Made by a program: the position numbers and the translations under genes
Assembly (NCBI GenBank): GCA_021797025.1
Contig: JAKAAK010000016.1
Location: 1-23,045 of the forward strand
Length of the DNA stretch: 23,045 bases
Reading direction: 5' to 3'
Origin: Thermoplasmata archaeon
GTDB lineage: Archaea; Thermoplasmatota; Thermoplasmata; Thermoplasmatales; Thermoplasmataceae
Shown: positions 16,149 to 23,045 of the stretch, in pieces
Layout of the letters: every line of letters starts with the position of its first letter
How positions within the stretch are numbered: position 1 is the first letter of the stretch
The notes under the pieces: generated by a model
Database searches by the model: none
What the model saw: the letters and a program-made list of their open reading frames with translations, nothing else
Told to the model about the DNA's origin: nothing

Positions 16149-16366
16149 ACTTCTTCTCACCGGTGGTGATCGCTATGCATTAAAGTTCTGTACCGTATCC
16201 TTAAATTTACGGCATTTTAAATAAAGATCATGTATATGGCAAAATTTATTATACAAAATTTTGCAAAACCATTATCATTATTTTCCTTTTTTACAGTTGT
16301 TTAACATATGATAATTTTTTATTATGTGTGGATGCACAATAAATATTTGCTGCAGCAGTAATTCTA

Positions 16367-16819
16367 TTAATTTTTATATCTCTTTTTTTCAAATTTATAC
16401 TTATCGTACAGATCATATAAGACAGGAAACATAATAAGTACCACGTATGAAAATACAAAAACCGGGAACACTACCGGGTAACCTTTAAAATATAGGTGAA
16501 GATGAGATATTGATAGGGTGGATAATAAAACTAAGAGCATATAAATTAAAACCCCCACAATCATTTTTCTGGATACTTTCTTTTTATTCTGTGCCTTTAT
16601 GTTTTCCATTTGTTTAATTCTTCTAATCGTGAGGTCATTATATGCAATAAAAAGAGGAGAAAATGCAGTAATTAAAAATATATAATTTGTGTATAATGCT
16701 AAAGGTAAATAATACATCGCCGGAATAATTGATAAAAGTAGAACAACATAAACCAGTAGCCATATGCTCCATATGCTGTTGTTTCTTTTCTTTTTATTCT
16801 GTGATTCCACATCTTCCAT
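16367..16819 (-). CDS. Membrane protein with an internal two-helix duplication
   Basis: 150 residues with four predicted membrane helices (about 16-38, 43-61, 86-106, 115-135). The protein is two copies of a 70-residue unit: residues 1-11 (MEDVESQNKKK) align without gaps to 71-81 (MENIKAQNKKK), each followed by a hydrophobic segment ending (L)LLS at residues 30 and 100. The N-terminal QNKKK patches should both be cytoplasmic. No family recognised. The start at 16819 is set by an excellent Shine-Dalgarno (AGGTGAT, 16823-16829) three bases upstream, so this gene has a leader, unlike most of its neighbours. Function unknown. Confidence 0.7.
   Translation of the reverse strand: MEDVESQNKKKRNNSIWSIWLLVYVVLLLSIIPAMYYLPLALYTNYIFLITAFSPLFIAYNDLTIRRIKQMENIKAQNKKKVSRKMIVGVLIYMLLVLLSTLSISHLHLYFKGYPVVFPVFVFSYVVLIMFPVLYDLYDKYKFEKKRYKN
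16577..16593. repeat. Direct repeat, copy A (internal gene duplication)
   Basis: 17 bases identical to 16787-16803, spaced exactly 210 bases (70 codons) apart, inside the duplicated membrane-protein gene; the surrounding 30 or so bases are also similar. Confidence 0.7.
16787..16803. repeat. Direct repeat, copy B (internal gene duplication)
   Basis: Second copy of the 17-base identity at 16577-16593; encodes the QNKKK patch of the first protein half. Confidence 0.7.
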
Positions 16820-16822
16820 ACT

Positions 16823-16829
16823 ATCACCT
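16823..16829 (-). promoter_or_regulatory. Ribosome binding site of duplicated membrane protein
   Basis: AGGTGAT on the minus strand, 3 nt from ATG 16819; decides the start. Confidence 0.6.
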
Positions 16830-17083
16830 ATAAATTCACTGGCTGGCAGGATTCAAGTTCTATATAGCCACTTGGCACAGGGTTATATGAGAATATAAAA
16901 TATGGTATATTAAACCATCCGGTGTTATATCACATATGCATCCATTCTTTTTTAGGTGCTGGTAGTATATGCGACACTATTCGACAATCATGGGCATATC
17001 GATCCATAAATCACGTGGAGGGTATGGTATGATAAAAGTGTACATCTGCCGGAATACACTGCATGGAAAAATAAGCAGTTAAG

Positions 17084-17097
17084 TTTAAATTTAATAA
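17084..17097 (+). promoter_or_regulatory. TATA box for racemase gene
   Basis: AT-rich TTTAAATTTAATAA, whose right part lies about 25-27 nt before ATG 17121; leaderless spacing. Confidence 0.45.
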
Positions 17098-17120
17098 ACC
17101 GATTTTATCCTGATATTATC

Positions 17121-17810
17121 ATGGAAATTAAAATTGGAATTATTGGTGGAATGGGGCCAATGGCAACAGTGGAGTTTTTAAAAACACTAACGGATGCTAC
17201 GGATGCAGATACCGATCAGGAGCATGTTAATTATATACTCTATAATATTCCTGAAATTCCAAGCCGTATGGATGCATTTTTTCACAATGGCAAAACACCT
17301 GTTGAGGATATAAACAGGGGCATTGAATTTTTATCCGAAAATGGAATACAGAAAATAGCGATGCCATGCAATACTGCACACATATGGTTCAGTGAATTTG
17401 AAGGGCAGGACAAACTTTTCAATATGATTAACCTGACAGTGGAAAATATAGTCAGGTCTGGATTTCAAAGGGTGGGAATACTTGCTACAACTGCAACACT
17501 CAAATCCGGGCTGTATGTAAACGATTTAAAAAACCGGAACCTTGAGGTGATTATACCGGACCATGAGGATGTGGTTATGAAAGCAGTTGGACTGGTGAAA
17601 AATGGTAAAATTGAGGATGCCAGGAGAACCATTTTGCCTGTTATAAATGAATTCAAATCAAGGGGATGTGATTCGATACTTATGGCATGCACAGAAATGC
17701 CGGTAATATTGGATGACAAAGACACACCACTGCCGCTAATCAATTCGGATAGAATTCTTGCAGAGGCAATAATAAAAGCTGCAGGAAAAAAGGTTAGGGC
17801 AGTGCATTAA
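17121..17810 (+). CDS. Aspartate/glutamate racemase family protein
   Basis: 229 residues, the usual length for the cofactor-independent Asp/Glu racemase family, which interconverts L and D forms of acidic amino acids using two cysteines. The N-terminal GIIGGMGPMATVEF and the two cysteine motifs are intact: MPCNTAH (Cys83) and ACTEMP (Cys190). A linker between the two lobes contains VGILATTATL, as expected. It is transcribed alone from its own TATA box. Whether aspartate, glutamate or another amino acid is the substrate cannot be told from sequence. It lies about 5 kb from the hut cluster, whose end product may be glutamate, but a functional link is only speculation. Confidence 0.9.
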   Translation: MEIKIGIIGGMGPMATVEFLKTLTDATDADTDQEHVNYILYNIPEIPSRMDAFFHNGKTPVEDINRGIEFLSENGIQKIAMPCNTAHIWFSEFEGQDKLFNMINLTVENIVRSGFQRVGILATTATLKSGLYVNDLKNRNLEVIIPDHEDVVMKAVGLVKNGKIEDARRTILPVINEFKSRGCDSILMACTEMPVILDDKDTPLPLINSDRILAEAIIKAAGKKVRAVH

Positions 17811-18071
17811 ATTGAGGGAATTACGGGTAGATGTTTAAAGGTTAAACCGCAAAGAAAATAGCAGGACACATTAACCCAAATACAGCCGGCCCGGAATATT
17901 ACATAGTTGTTTGTGCATTACAATGAACATTATGACAGTTAAACTCCAGTAATCTATTCTGCCTTATTAAGCAGCTATAGAATTTAATGATGGATAAATA
18001 GTCCATAGAACAAAAATCACAGAAATATAATGCAATATGGCCGGGATAACGGTGCAATATATGAATCAATA

Positions 18072-18085
18072 AATAAATTTAATTA
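18072..18085 (+). promoter_or_regulatory. TATA region for ubiA-type gene
   Basis: AATAAATTTAATTA, lying about 25-29 nt before the GTG start at 18106; supports a leaderless GTG start. Confidence 0.45.
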
Positions 18086-18105
18086 TTATTTGAAAATACA
18101 TAAAA

Positions 18106-18948
18106 GTGAACCTTAAGGAACTTGCAGATTATATAAAGCTGGGGCACACGGTTTTTGACCTGCCCTTTATATATGCAGGGGCTATTATAGCTTCCGGTGG
18201 GCGCATTTGTTTATTAAAATATCTGATAATTTTGGTAACTGCAACAGGTGCAAGGGGTGCAGGCATGTCCATCAACAGGATAGAGGGAATAAAATACGAT
18301 AAAACAAACCCAAGAAAAAAGGAGTGGCTTTTAGTTGCAGGAAAAATGAAATTAACTGATGCATATATATTTACACTGGTTTTAATAGCAATATTTGAAA
18401 TATCAACATATTTTTTGAATTTTACAGTTTTTCTTTTATCCCCAGTAGTTTTAATCTTTTTTGTACTGGATCCTTTAATGAAAAGAATTACCGCATGGCG
18501 CCATTTATTTATGGGATTTACCATTGGCCTTGGTGTTCTTGGTGGCTATCTGGCAATTAATCCAGCCGATCCACCATTAATTATATATTTAATTGTGGCT
18601 TTATCAACATTATGGATTGCAGGCTTTGATATAATATATACAATTCCCGATGTAAATTATGACAGAATCAATAATTTAAAAACACTGAACACAAAATTTG
18701 GGGTTAAAATGGGATTGATTATATCATATATATTTCATATGCTAACAGTAATTTTATTTGTGTTCATTGCATTTATTGTAAAAAATATATTTTATGATAT
18801 ATTGCTGGTTCCAATTATTTTACTGATAATATACGAGCATATTGTTATAAATCCAGAAAACAATAAAACAGTAAAAACATCATTTTTCAATGCAAACTCA
18901 TTTATAGGAATTATATTTTTAACTGGAATAATACTATCATTCTTTTAA
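18106..18948 (+). CDS. UbiA-family prenyltransferase
   Basis: 280 residues with eight or nine predicted membrane helices. UbiA enzymes attach an isoprenoid chain to an aromatic or quinone precursor in the membrane. The lead-in ARGAGMSINR is typical, and the second Asp-rich motif is canonical (FDIIYTIPDVNYDR). The first motif is unusual: NRIEGIKYD replaces N(R/D)xxDxxxD, so the first aspartate is Gly61 with Glu60 beside it, and the following NxRTxxRP stretch reads NPRKKEWL. Start is GTG 18106, fitted to the AT-rich box upstream. It converges on a UbiD-type decarboxylase, a pairing that suggests quinone biosynthesis (for example menaquinone or a related carrier), though other aromatic acceptors are possible. 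Confidence 0.88.
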   Translation: MNLKELADYIKLGHTVFDLPFIYAGAIIASGGRICLLKYLIILVTATGARGAGMSINRIEGIKYDKTNPRKKEWLLVAGKMKLTDAYIFTLVLIAIFEISTYFLNFTVFLLSPVVLIFFVLDPLMKRITAWRHLFMGFTIGLGVLGGYLAINPADPPLIIYLIVALSTLWIAGFDIIYTIPDVNYDRINNLKTLNTKFGVKMGLIISYIFHMLTVILFVFIAFIVKNIFYDILLVPIILLIIYEHIVINPENNKTVKTSFFNANSFIGIIFLTGIILSFF

Positions 18949-19075
18949 TGCTATTCTGGTATTTTCACAATATTAGTGCATTCAATATTCTACAGGCATT
19001 CTTATGATGTGCTTTATAACAATATAACATACCTGCGTTTGATATATTTATGAAAGAGGCAACTATAAAACCGTG

Positions 19076-20515
19076 TTAATTATTATTTAATTTATTAATC
19101 AGTGAATCAACCTTTTCCTCTATATCCTTGCCCATACTCAATGTTTCCGGCCAGTCCCTGTAATATCCCTCAGCCTTTGATTTCTTTGTAGCGTCAATGC
19201 CCATCTTTGAACCATAATTAAATAGCCTTGCAGGATGATCAAGGGCATCAGTGGGTGTTCCAGGAATTGTAAAAACATCATTTGCAGGGTCAATCCTTGT
19301 TGTCATTGCCCATAGAACCTGCTTCATATCGTGCACATTTATATCGTCATCCACCACAACAACAATCTTTGTAAACATCATCTGCCCTGTGCCCCAGATT
19401 GAGAACATCACCTTTTTTGCCTGACCCGGATACCTCTTTTTTATGGATACAATCATCATATTTGATACCACAGTTTCCTCAGGTATATTCATATCAACAA
19501 TTTCAGGTATCTGGATCTGTACTAAAGGCAGAAACATTCTTTCTATAGCCTTTCCTATTCTCACATCCTCATGCCATATTTTGCCCACAATTGTTGTTGC
19601 ATATATGGGATTTTTCTTCTGTATAACCTTTTTAATATGAAATACCGGAAATTCTTCTTCCAGTGAGTAATAACCCGTATGGTCTCCAAACGGACCTTCC
19701 ACTCTTGTCTCCTTTGGATCTATATAACCCTCTAAAATTATTTCAGAACTTCTCGGGTATTCAATATTTACCGTTTCTCCCTTAATTAATTCTAAATGCT
19801 TTTTTGCTATTAATCCACGGAAGGAGAATTCATCAATGCCGTTAGGCAGGGGAGCTACTGAGGAAAAAAATGTTAACGGGTCAACGCCTATTGCAACTGC
19901 AACCTCCATCATCCTATTCTCATCTTTATATTTTGAAAAGTGCTCTGCTCCACCCTTATGTATATGCCAGTGCATTCCAGCCGTTTCACTGTCATATACC
20001 TGCATTCTGTATGTTCCAACATTTCTCTGCCCTGTGTCAGGATCCTTTGTAATTACTACGGGCATTGTTATATACTTTCCACCGTCCATGGGCCAGTTTT
20101 TTGTTATGGGGTACTTTGAAAGGTCGGGTTCCAGAACATCGAATTCATTATCCTTTCTTGAATATATCTTTGGCTTTATTCCACCAAGTTCCCTCACCAT
20201 TCCAAGGCCTCTGGATATCATAGATTCCGTGTCATCCGGTATCCTTACAATATTCTTTAACCTTAAACCCACATTGTATGGTGTATCACCTAAAATGTAT
20301 TCTAAACGTTTGTCTGTTGAAAACATATTTCCAGCAACTGGCATATTATAACCCTTAACATTATCAAAAACCATCGCCCTTTTTCTGCCTGCCCTTTCCT
20401 CCTCGCTTAAAATGTATGTAAGCTCAAGGTCTGTGTCAACAGGGTCGTTTACATGGACCAGTTCACCCCTTTTATCAAGGAAATCCAGATATTCCCTTAT
20501 ATCTCCGAAAACCAT
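19076..20515 (-). CDS. UbiD-family (prenyl-FMN dependent) decarboxylase
   Basis: 479 residues, full length. UbiD enzymes decarboxylate aromatic or unsaturated acids with the prenylated flavin made by UbiX, which is not in this window. The prFMN/metal region is recognisable: QRNVGTYRMQVYD (Asn165, Arg170), MHWHIHKGGAEHF (residues 181-193), FSSVAPLPNGIDEFSFRG, and the catalytic-loop EGPFGDHTGYYS (Glu274). The N-terminal domain starts GDIREYLDFLDKRGELVHV, typical of the family. Convergent with the UbiA gene, 127 bases apart; both could act on the same aromatic precursor. Start ATG 20515 is supported by a TATA box at 20534-20548. A specific substrate cannot be assigned. Confidence 0.92.
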   Translation of the reverse strand: MVFGDIREYLDFLDKRGELVHVNDPVDTDLELTYILSEEERAGRKRAMVFDNVKGYNMPVAGNMFSTDKRLEYILGDTPYNVGLRLKNIVRIPDDTESMISRGLGMVRELGGIKPKIYSRKDNEFDVLEPDLSKYPITKNWPMDGGKYITMPVVITKDPDTGQRNVGTYRMQVYDSETAGMHWHIHKGGAEHFSKYKDENRMMEVAVAIGVDPLTFFSSVAPLPNGIDEFSFRGLIAKKHLELIKGETVNIEYPRSSEIILEGYIDPKETRVEGPFGDHTGYYSLEEEFPVFHIKKVIQKKNPIYATTIVGKIWHEDVRIGKAIERMFLPLVQIQIPEIVDMNIPEETVVSNMMIVSIKKRYPGQAKKVMFSIWGTGQMMFTKIVVVVDDDINVHDMKQVLWAMTTRIDPANDVFTIPGTPTDALDHPARLFNYGSKMGIDATKKSKAEGYYRDWPETLSMGKDIEEKVDSLINKLNNN

Positions 20516-20895
20516 ATATTATAATAGCCTGATAAAATATAATTTTATCTAATAAAATCAGATTCCGTGTTATAAAATTACAAAAAATATGCAGCATAGA
20601 AATGTATTTCTGGATTATTTTTTTGAATCAGGACCGGATACCATAACAGTATCATGATATTTGTATCATAGAAAATAACGCATATTTATTTAATAGATAT
20701 CTGTGAATCTGAATAACGCAATACATGAGGAAATAATCAGGAAATCCACATAGAGGTACAGCAGTATCAGGAACACATCTAAAATTATTAATGGGCGTCT
20801 TATAACCAAATAACTGAATAGAGAAAAGCAGGAAGAGTATTATATTCAGAGTTAACAATTACCTCTCTGTACTGGATGAGAAAATCAAACCTTAA
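20516..20895. other. Intergenic, about 380 bases, between ubiD-type gene and surface-protein array
   Basis: Contains the ubiD promoter at its left edge and the 3' end region of the minus-strand surface-protein array at its right edge. A 68-codon minus-strand frame (20652-20858) has no protein-like features that I trust. No terminator hairpin was found. Confidence 0.45.
20534..20548 (-). promoter_or_regulatory. TATA box for ubiD-type gene
   Basis: AT-rich box (ATAAAATTATATTTT on the minus strand) centred about 25 nt before ATG 20515; leaderless spacing. Confidence 0.5.
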
Positions 20896-21786
20896 TCATG
20901 ACAACTCATTTCTGGCAATAGCTGTGCAAAATGATTTGTTTGTTGCTTTTAAAATGCTAACTGAACCAGAAGGTGTGTATATATTAATGGGATGCATGAC
21001 AGTATTATTGTAGTAATAAAATTTATAATAATTCCCTGGAATTGTAAAAAAATAATAACATCCATTAGTAATGTTTACATTATATGTTTTTGAATTGTTT
21101 AAATCATATGCATAGACTGTATTATTATAATATTTTAATGGGCCGGATGCATCAGTTTCATTTACATATCCATATATTGCAGTTTACCTCATTGTATTTA
21201 TATAGAATGTATTATGGAAATTATTATTCAATGATATTTCAACGGATAAGTTATAATTGCTTATGCTATTTGTGTGACCTATAGATATACATGGCACTGA
21301 TATGTTATTATTGGTTGCTTTTAATTGCAATTTGTATAAATTACTGGAACATGTTGTTTTTATTATACTTGCATTGTTTACACGTAGATGGCATGATACC
21401 ATTCCTGGAAATGGCTTATTAATACTCTTTATAGTTATATATAAATATTTACTGTTAGTATTATTTAAATGTATATTCAGGCCAAAGTATAAACTTCCAC
21501 AGCAAGCAGTCAAGTCTCGTAGCTTTGTTAATGTGTAATTCAAATATGACATTTTATTGTTTGAAATATAATTTGATGATACACTGTAACTTTGCTTGAT
21601 ATGTTGCTCGTTATACTGGGACCTGTAATCTGCACCGAAATACTTTACATTGATGCTTTTACCCTCATTGTTGTAATTAATATTATTCTTAAAGTACATA
21701 TCATAGACTATAAATGATGAGATTAGTATTATTACTATTATTACCGAAATTATTATTTTGTAATGCTTTTTAATGTTATTTAACAT
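20896..21786 (-). pseudogene. Tandem secreted-protein family, copy 1, interrupted by one in-frame TAA
   Basis: The frame from ATG 21786 gives 200 residues ending NTFYINTMR, where the stop TAA at 21184-21186 replaces the GAA of copies 2 and 3 (TMRETAIYG). Reading on, the frame stays open for 95 codons to a TGA at 20896-20898 and encodes TAIYG followed by a tail aligned to the other copies (for example NGCYYFFTIPG against NGYYYCFLKPY). The gene was therefore about 296 residues and was broken by one base change. The N-terminus has a short basic lead and one hydrophobic helix (about 9-29), so the rest should face outside the membrane; N-x-S/T sequons are frequent. A good ribosome site (AAGGAGAT, 21791-21798) remains. 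The 200-residue product could still be made. Confidence 0.8.
21184..21186 (-). other. Premature TAA in copy 1
   Basis: Minus-strand TAA where copies 2 and 3 have GAA (plus-strand TTTACC against TTTCCC). It is not TAG, so pyrrolysine recoding does not apply. Confidence 0.85.
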
Positions 21787-21790
21787 AATT

Positions 21791-21798
21791 ATCTCCTT
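21791..21798 (-). promoter_or_regulatory. Ribosome binding site for copy 1
   Basis: AAGGAGAT on the minus strand, 4 nt from ATG 21786 and overlapping the stop of copy 2; shows copy 1 is translated from the copy 3-2-1 transcript. Confidence 0.7.
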
Positions 21799-22663
21799 AT
21801 ACCGAACTACTTGAAAGTCTGAGATGGAAACTATTACCTGCAGTTAGATTCGATGAATTGATTGTATATATTAAATTAAGTGTGTTATTATCTATAGAAT
21901 ATAATTTATATTCTGTATATGGTTTTAAAAAACAATAATAATAACCATTGACTATGTTTATTATTTGATAATTATGATTATTCATATTTTCTATAATGAA
22001 AGAGGAGTTTATTCTGTCCGTAGATAAGTTAGAGTTTATTACGCTTCCATATATTGCAGTTTCCCTCATTGTATTTATATAAAATGTATTATGGAAATTA
22101 TTATTCAATGAGATTTCAACGGATAAGTTATAATTGCTTATGCTATTTGTGTGACCTATACATATACATGGCAATGATATGTTATTATTGGTTGCTCTTA
22201 ATTGCAATTTATATAAATTACTGGAACATGTTGTTTTTATTATACTTGCATTGTTTAACTGGCCAGCTACTGGTGGGCATGGAAACCCTGCATTTAAACT
22301 CTTTATAGTTATGTATAAATATTTACTGTTGGTATTCTTTAAATGTATATTCAGGCCAAAGTATAAACTTCCGTAGGAAACGGTTAGGTCTCGTAGTTTT
22401 GTTAATGTGGAATTCAAATATGACATTTTATTGTTTGAAATATAATTTGATGATATACTGTAACTTTGCTTGATATGTTGCTCGTTATACTGGGACCTGT
22501 AATCTGCACCGAAATACTTTACATTGATGCTTTTACCCTCATTGTTGTAATTAATATTATTAACATTGTTCCTGAAATATATATTATAAACTAAGAATGA
22601 TGAGATTAGTATTATTACTATTATTACCGAAATTATTATTTTGTAATGCTTTTTAATGTTCAT
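21797..22663 (-). CDS. Tandem secreted/membrane-anchored glycoprotein-like family, copy 2
   Basis: 288 residues. A short basic start (MNIKKHYK), one strongly hydrophobic helix (about residues 8-27) and then a long Asn-, Ser- and Tyr-rich domain, predicted outside the cell on a single N-terminal anchor. About nine N-x-S/T sequons (such as NST, NAS, NIS, NLS, NSS, NNT, NLT) suggest heavy N-glycosylation, as in Thermoplasmatales surface proteins. Residues up to TMRETAIYG are nearly identical to copy 1 apart from a variable patch near residues 122-134 and a 3-codon indel near residue 34; the tail after that is distinct. The ATG overlaps the stop of copy 3 (ATGA). Family not recognised; function unknown, possibly surface display or adhesion (inference). 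Confidence 0.8.
   Translation of the reverse strand: MNIKKHYKIIISVIIVIILISSFLVYNIYFRNNVNNINYNNEGKSINVKYFGADYRSQYNEQHIKQSYSISSNYISNNKMSYLNSTLTKLRDLTVSYGSLYFGLNIHLKNTNSKYLYITIKSLNAGFPCPPVAGQLNNASIIKTTCSSNLYKLQLRATNNNISLPCICIGHTNSISNYNLSVEISLNNNFHNTFYINTMRETAIYGSVINSNLSTDRINSSFIIENMNNHNYQIINIVNGYYYCFLKPYTEYKLYSIDNNTLNLIYTINSSNLTAGNSFHLRLSSSSV
22044..22134. repeat. 91-base block identical to 22919-23009
   Basis: Perfectly identical to copy 3 over 91 bases (offset 875) while sequence on both sides diverges at once. The matching block in copy 1 (from 21169) differs at three positions, one being the premature stop. Confidence 0.85.
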
Positions 22664-23045
22664 GATTCATTACTTCCTATATACCATTCACATGAATTAT
22701 TATTTGTTACATTTGTAGAATATATTGTGTGTATTAATTTGAATGTGTTGTTGTTTAGTGCATATATATCATATTGGGTATGTGGCTTTATAAAATGGTA
22801 ATAACACCCATTACTGATATTTATTGTCTTAATATTCGAGGTGTTCATATTTTCTATATAAATAGATGTGTTTTTATAATCTGTGTTTCCTTCGTTGACC
22901 CCGCTATTGTAAAAATAACTTCCATATATTGCAGTTTCCCTCATTGTATTTATATAAAATGTATTATGGAAATTATTATTCAATGAGATTTCAACGGATA
23001 AGTTATAATCCTTTATTATACTTGCACAGCCTATGTACATCTCTG
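22660..23045 (-). CDS. Tandem secreted glycoprotein-like family, copy 3 (5' end outside window)
   Basis: The frame is open to the window edge; 128 residues of the C-terminal part are visible. It opens with YIGCASIIKDYNLSVE, aligned to the IGHTNSISNYNLSVE of copies 1 and 2, then the near-identical NNNFHNTFYINTMRETAIYGS block, then its own tail (ISNGCYYHFIKPHTQYDIYALNNNTF), homologous to but clearly different from copy 2. Sequons are dense (for example NTS, NIS, NNT, NVT, NES). Its stop overlaps the ATG of copy 2 by ATGA, so copies 3, 2 and 1 form one operon read leftward. The signal anchor and promoter should lie beyond the right edge. Confidence 0.78.
   Translation of the reverse strand, partial: EMYIGCASIIKDYNLSVEISLNNNFHNTFYINTMRETAIYGSYFYNSGVNEGNTDYKNTSIYIENMNTSNIKTINISNGCYYHFIKPHTQYDIYALNNNTFKLIHTIYSTNVTNNNSCEWYIGSNES
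22919..23009. repeat. 91-base block identical to 22044-22134
   Basis: Second copy of the identical block; encodes the NYNLSVE...TAIYGS stretch of the surface-protein family. Confidence 0.85.

Larger units (their letters stand above)
16820..17120. other. Divergent intergenic region, about 300 bases
   Basis: Contains the Shine-Dalgarno of the minus-strand membrane protein (16823-16829), a possible minus-strand TATA element near 16861-16869, and the TATA box of the racemase gene at 17084-17097. Nothing else recognised. Confidence 0.45.

Noticed and set aside
16820..17120. Possible tRNA-like T-loop string (GGATTCAAGTTC) near 16850
   Set aside because: No matching acceptor stem, D-arm or anticodon arm could be paired around it.
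20652..20858. 68-codon minus-strand frame upstream of the ubiD-type gene
   Set aside because: No ribosome site or TATA box at proper distance; an isolated hydrophobic start followed by random-looking residues.
21184..21186. Recoding of the premature stop as an extra amino acid
   Set aside because: The codon is TAA; archaeal pyrrolysine uses TAG and selenocysteine uses TGA, so simple nonsense mutation is preferred.
21084..22376. Several plus-strand frames opposite the tandem surface-protein genes
   Set aside because: All are antisense shadows that recur because the underlying gene is repeated.

Overview
The window looks archaeal, most likely a member of the Thermoplasmatales (Ferroplasma/Acidiplasma/Cuniculiplasma-like). 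This placement is inference from four things: AT-rich DNA, archaeal protein types (UbiA/UbiD pair, QueC-like protein, archaeal-style HutH/HutU, expanded DUF4143 ATPases), N-glycosylation-rich secreted proteins, and promoters in which an AT-rich TATA box sits about 22-29 nt upstream of the start codon with no leader. No tRNA, rRNA, CRISPR array or intact insertion sequence was seen.

Layout. 1-5750 is an accessory stretch: the C-terminal end of a DUF4143 ATPase, a GNAT acetyltransferase, a PRiA4_ORF3-like protein, small membrane proteins, an M48/HtpX-like membrane protein that has lost its HExxH zinc site, and a complete DUF4143 ATPase. 6186-12268 is a catabolic island. A two-gene operon (hydantoinase-type amidohydrolase, then M20-type N-carbamoyl-amino-acid hydrolase) is divergent from hutH (histidine ammonia-lyase), and hutH converges on hutU (urocanase). 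No hutI or hutG/hutF is seen here, so the two hydrolases may supply the lower half of histidine degradation. 12621-14449 is an ATGA-overlapping pair: a diverged QueC-like ATP pyrophosphatase and an MFS-like membrane protein. 14522-16819 carries a TPR protein and a membrane protein made of an internally duplicated unit. 17121-20515 has an Asp/Glu racemase family protein, then a UbiA prenyltransferase converging on a UbiD decarboxylase, a pair suggestive of quinone or other aromatic-prenyl metabolism.

20896-23045 is a minus-strand tandem array of at least three paralogous genes for secreted, sequon-rich, membrane-anchored proteins. The copies are mosaics of near-identical and unrelated blocks, including 91 nt identical between copies 2 and 3 whose flanks differ. 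The copy furthest downstream is interrupted by one in-frame TAA, with 95 homologous codons still open behind it.

The most promising points are the hydantoinase/carbamoylase-hutH-hutU island as a possible alternative histidine-to-glutamate route, the Ser-Ser-Gly triad in place of Ala-Ser-Gly in the HutH cofactor site, the tandem mosaic surface-protein family, the QueC paralogue paired with a transporter, and the zinc-site-less M48-like protein.
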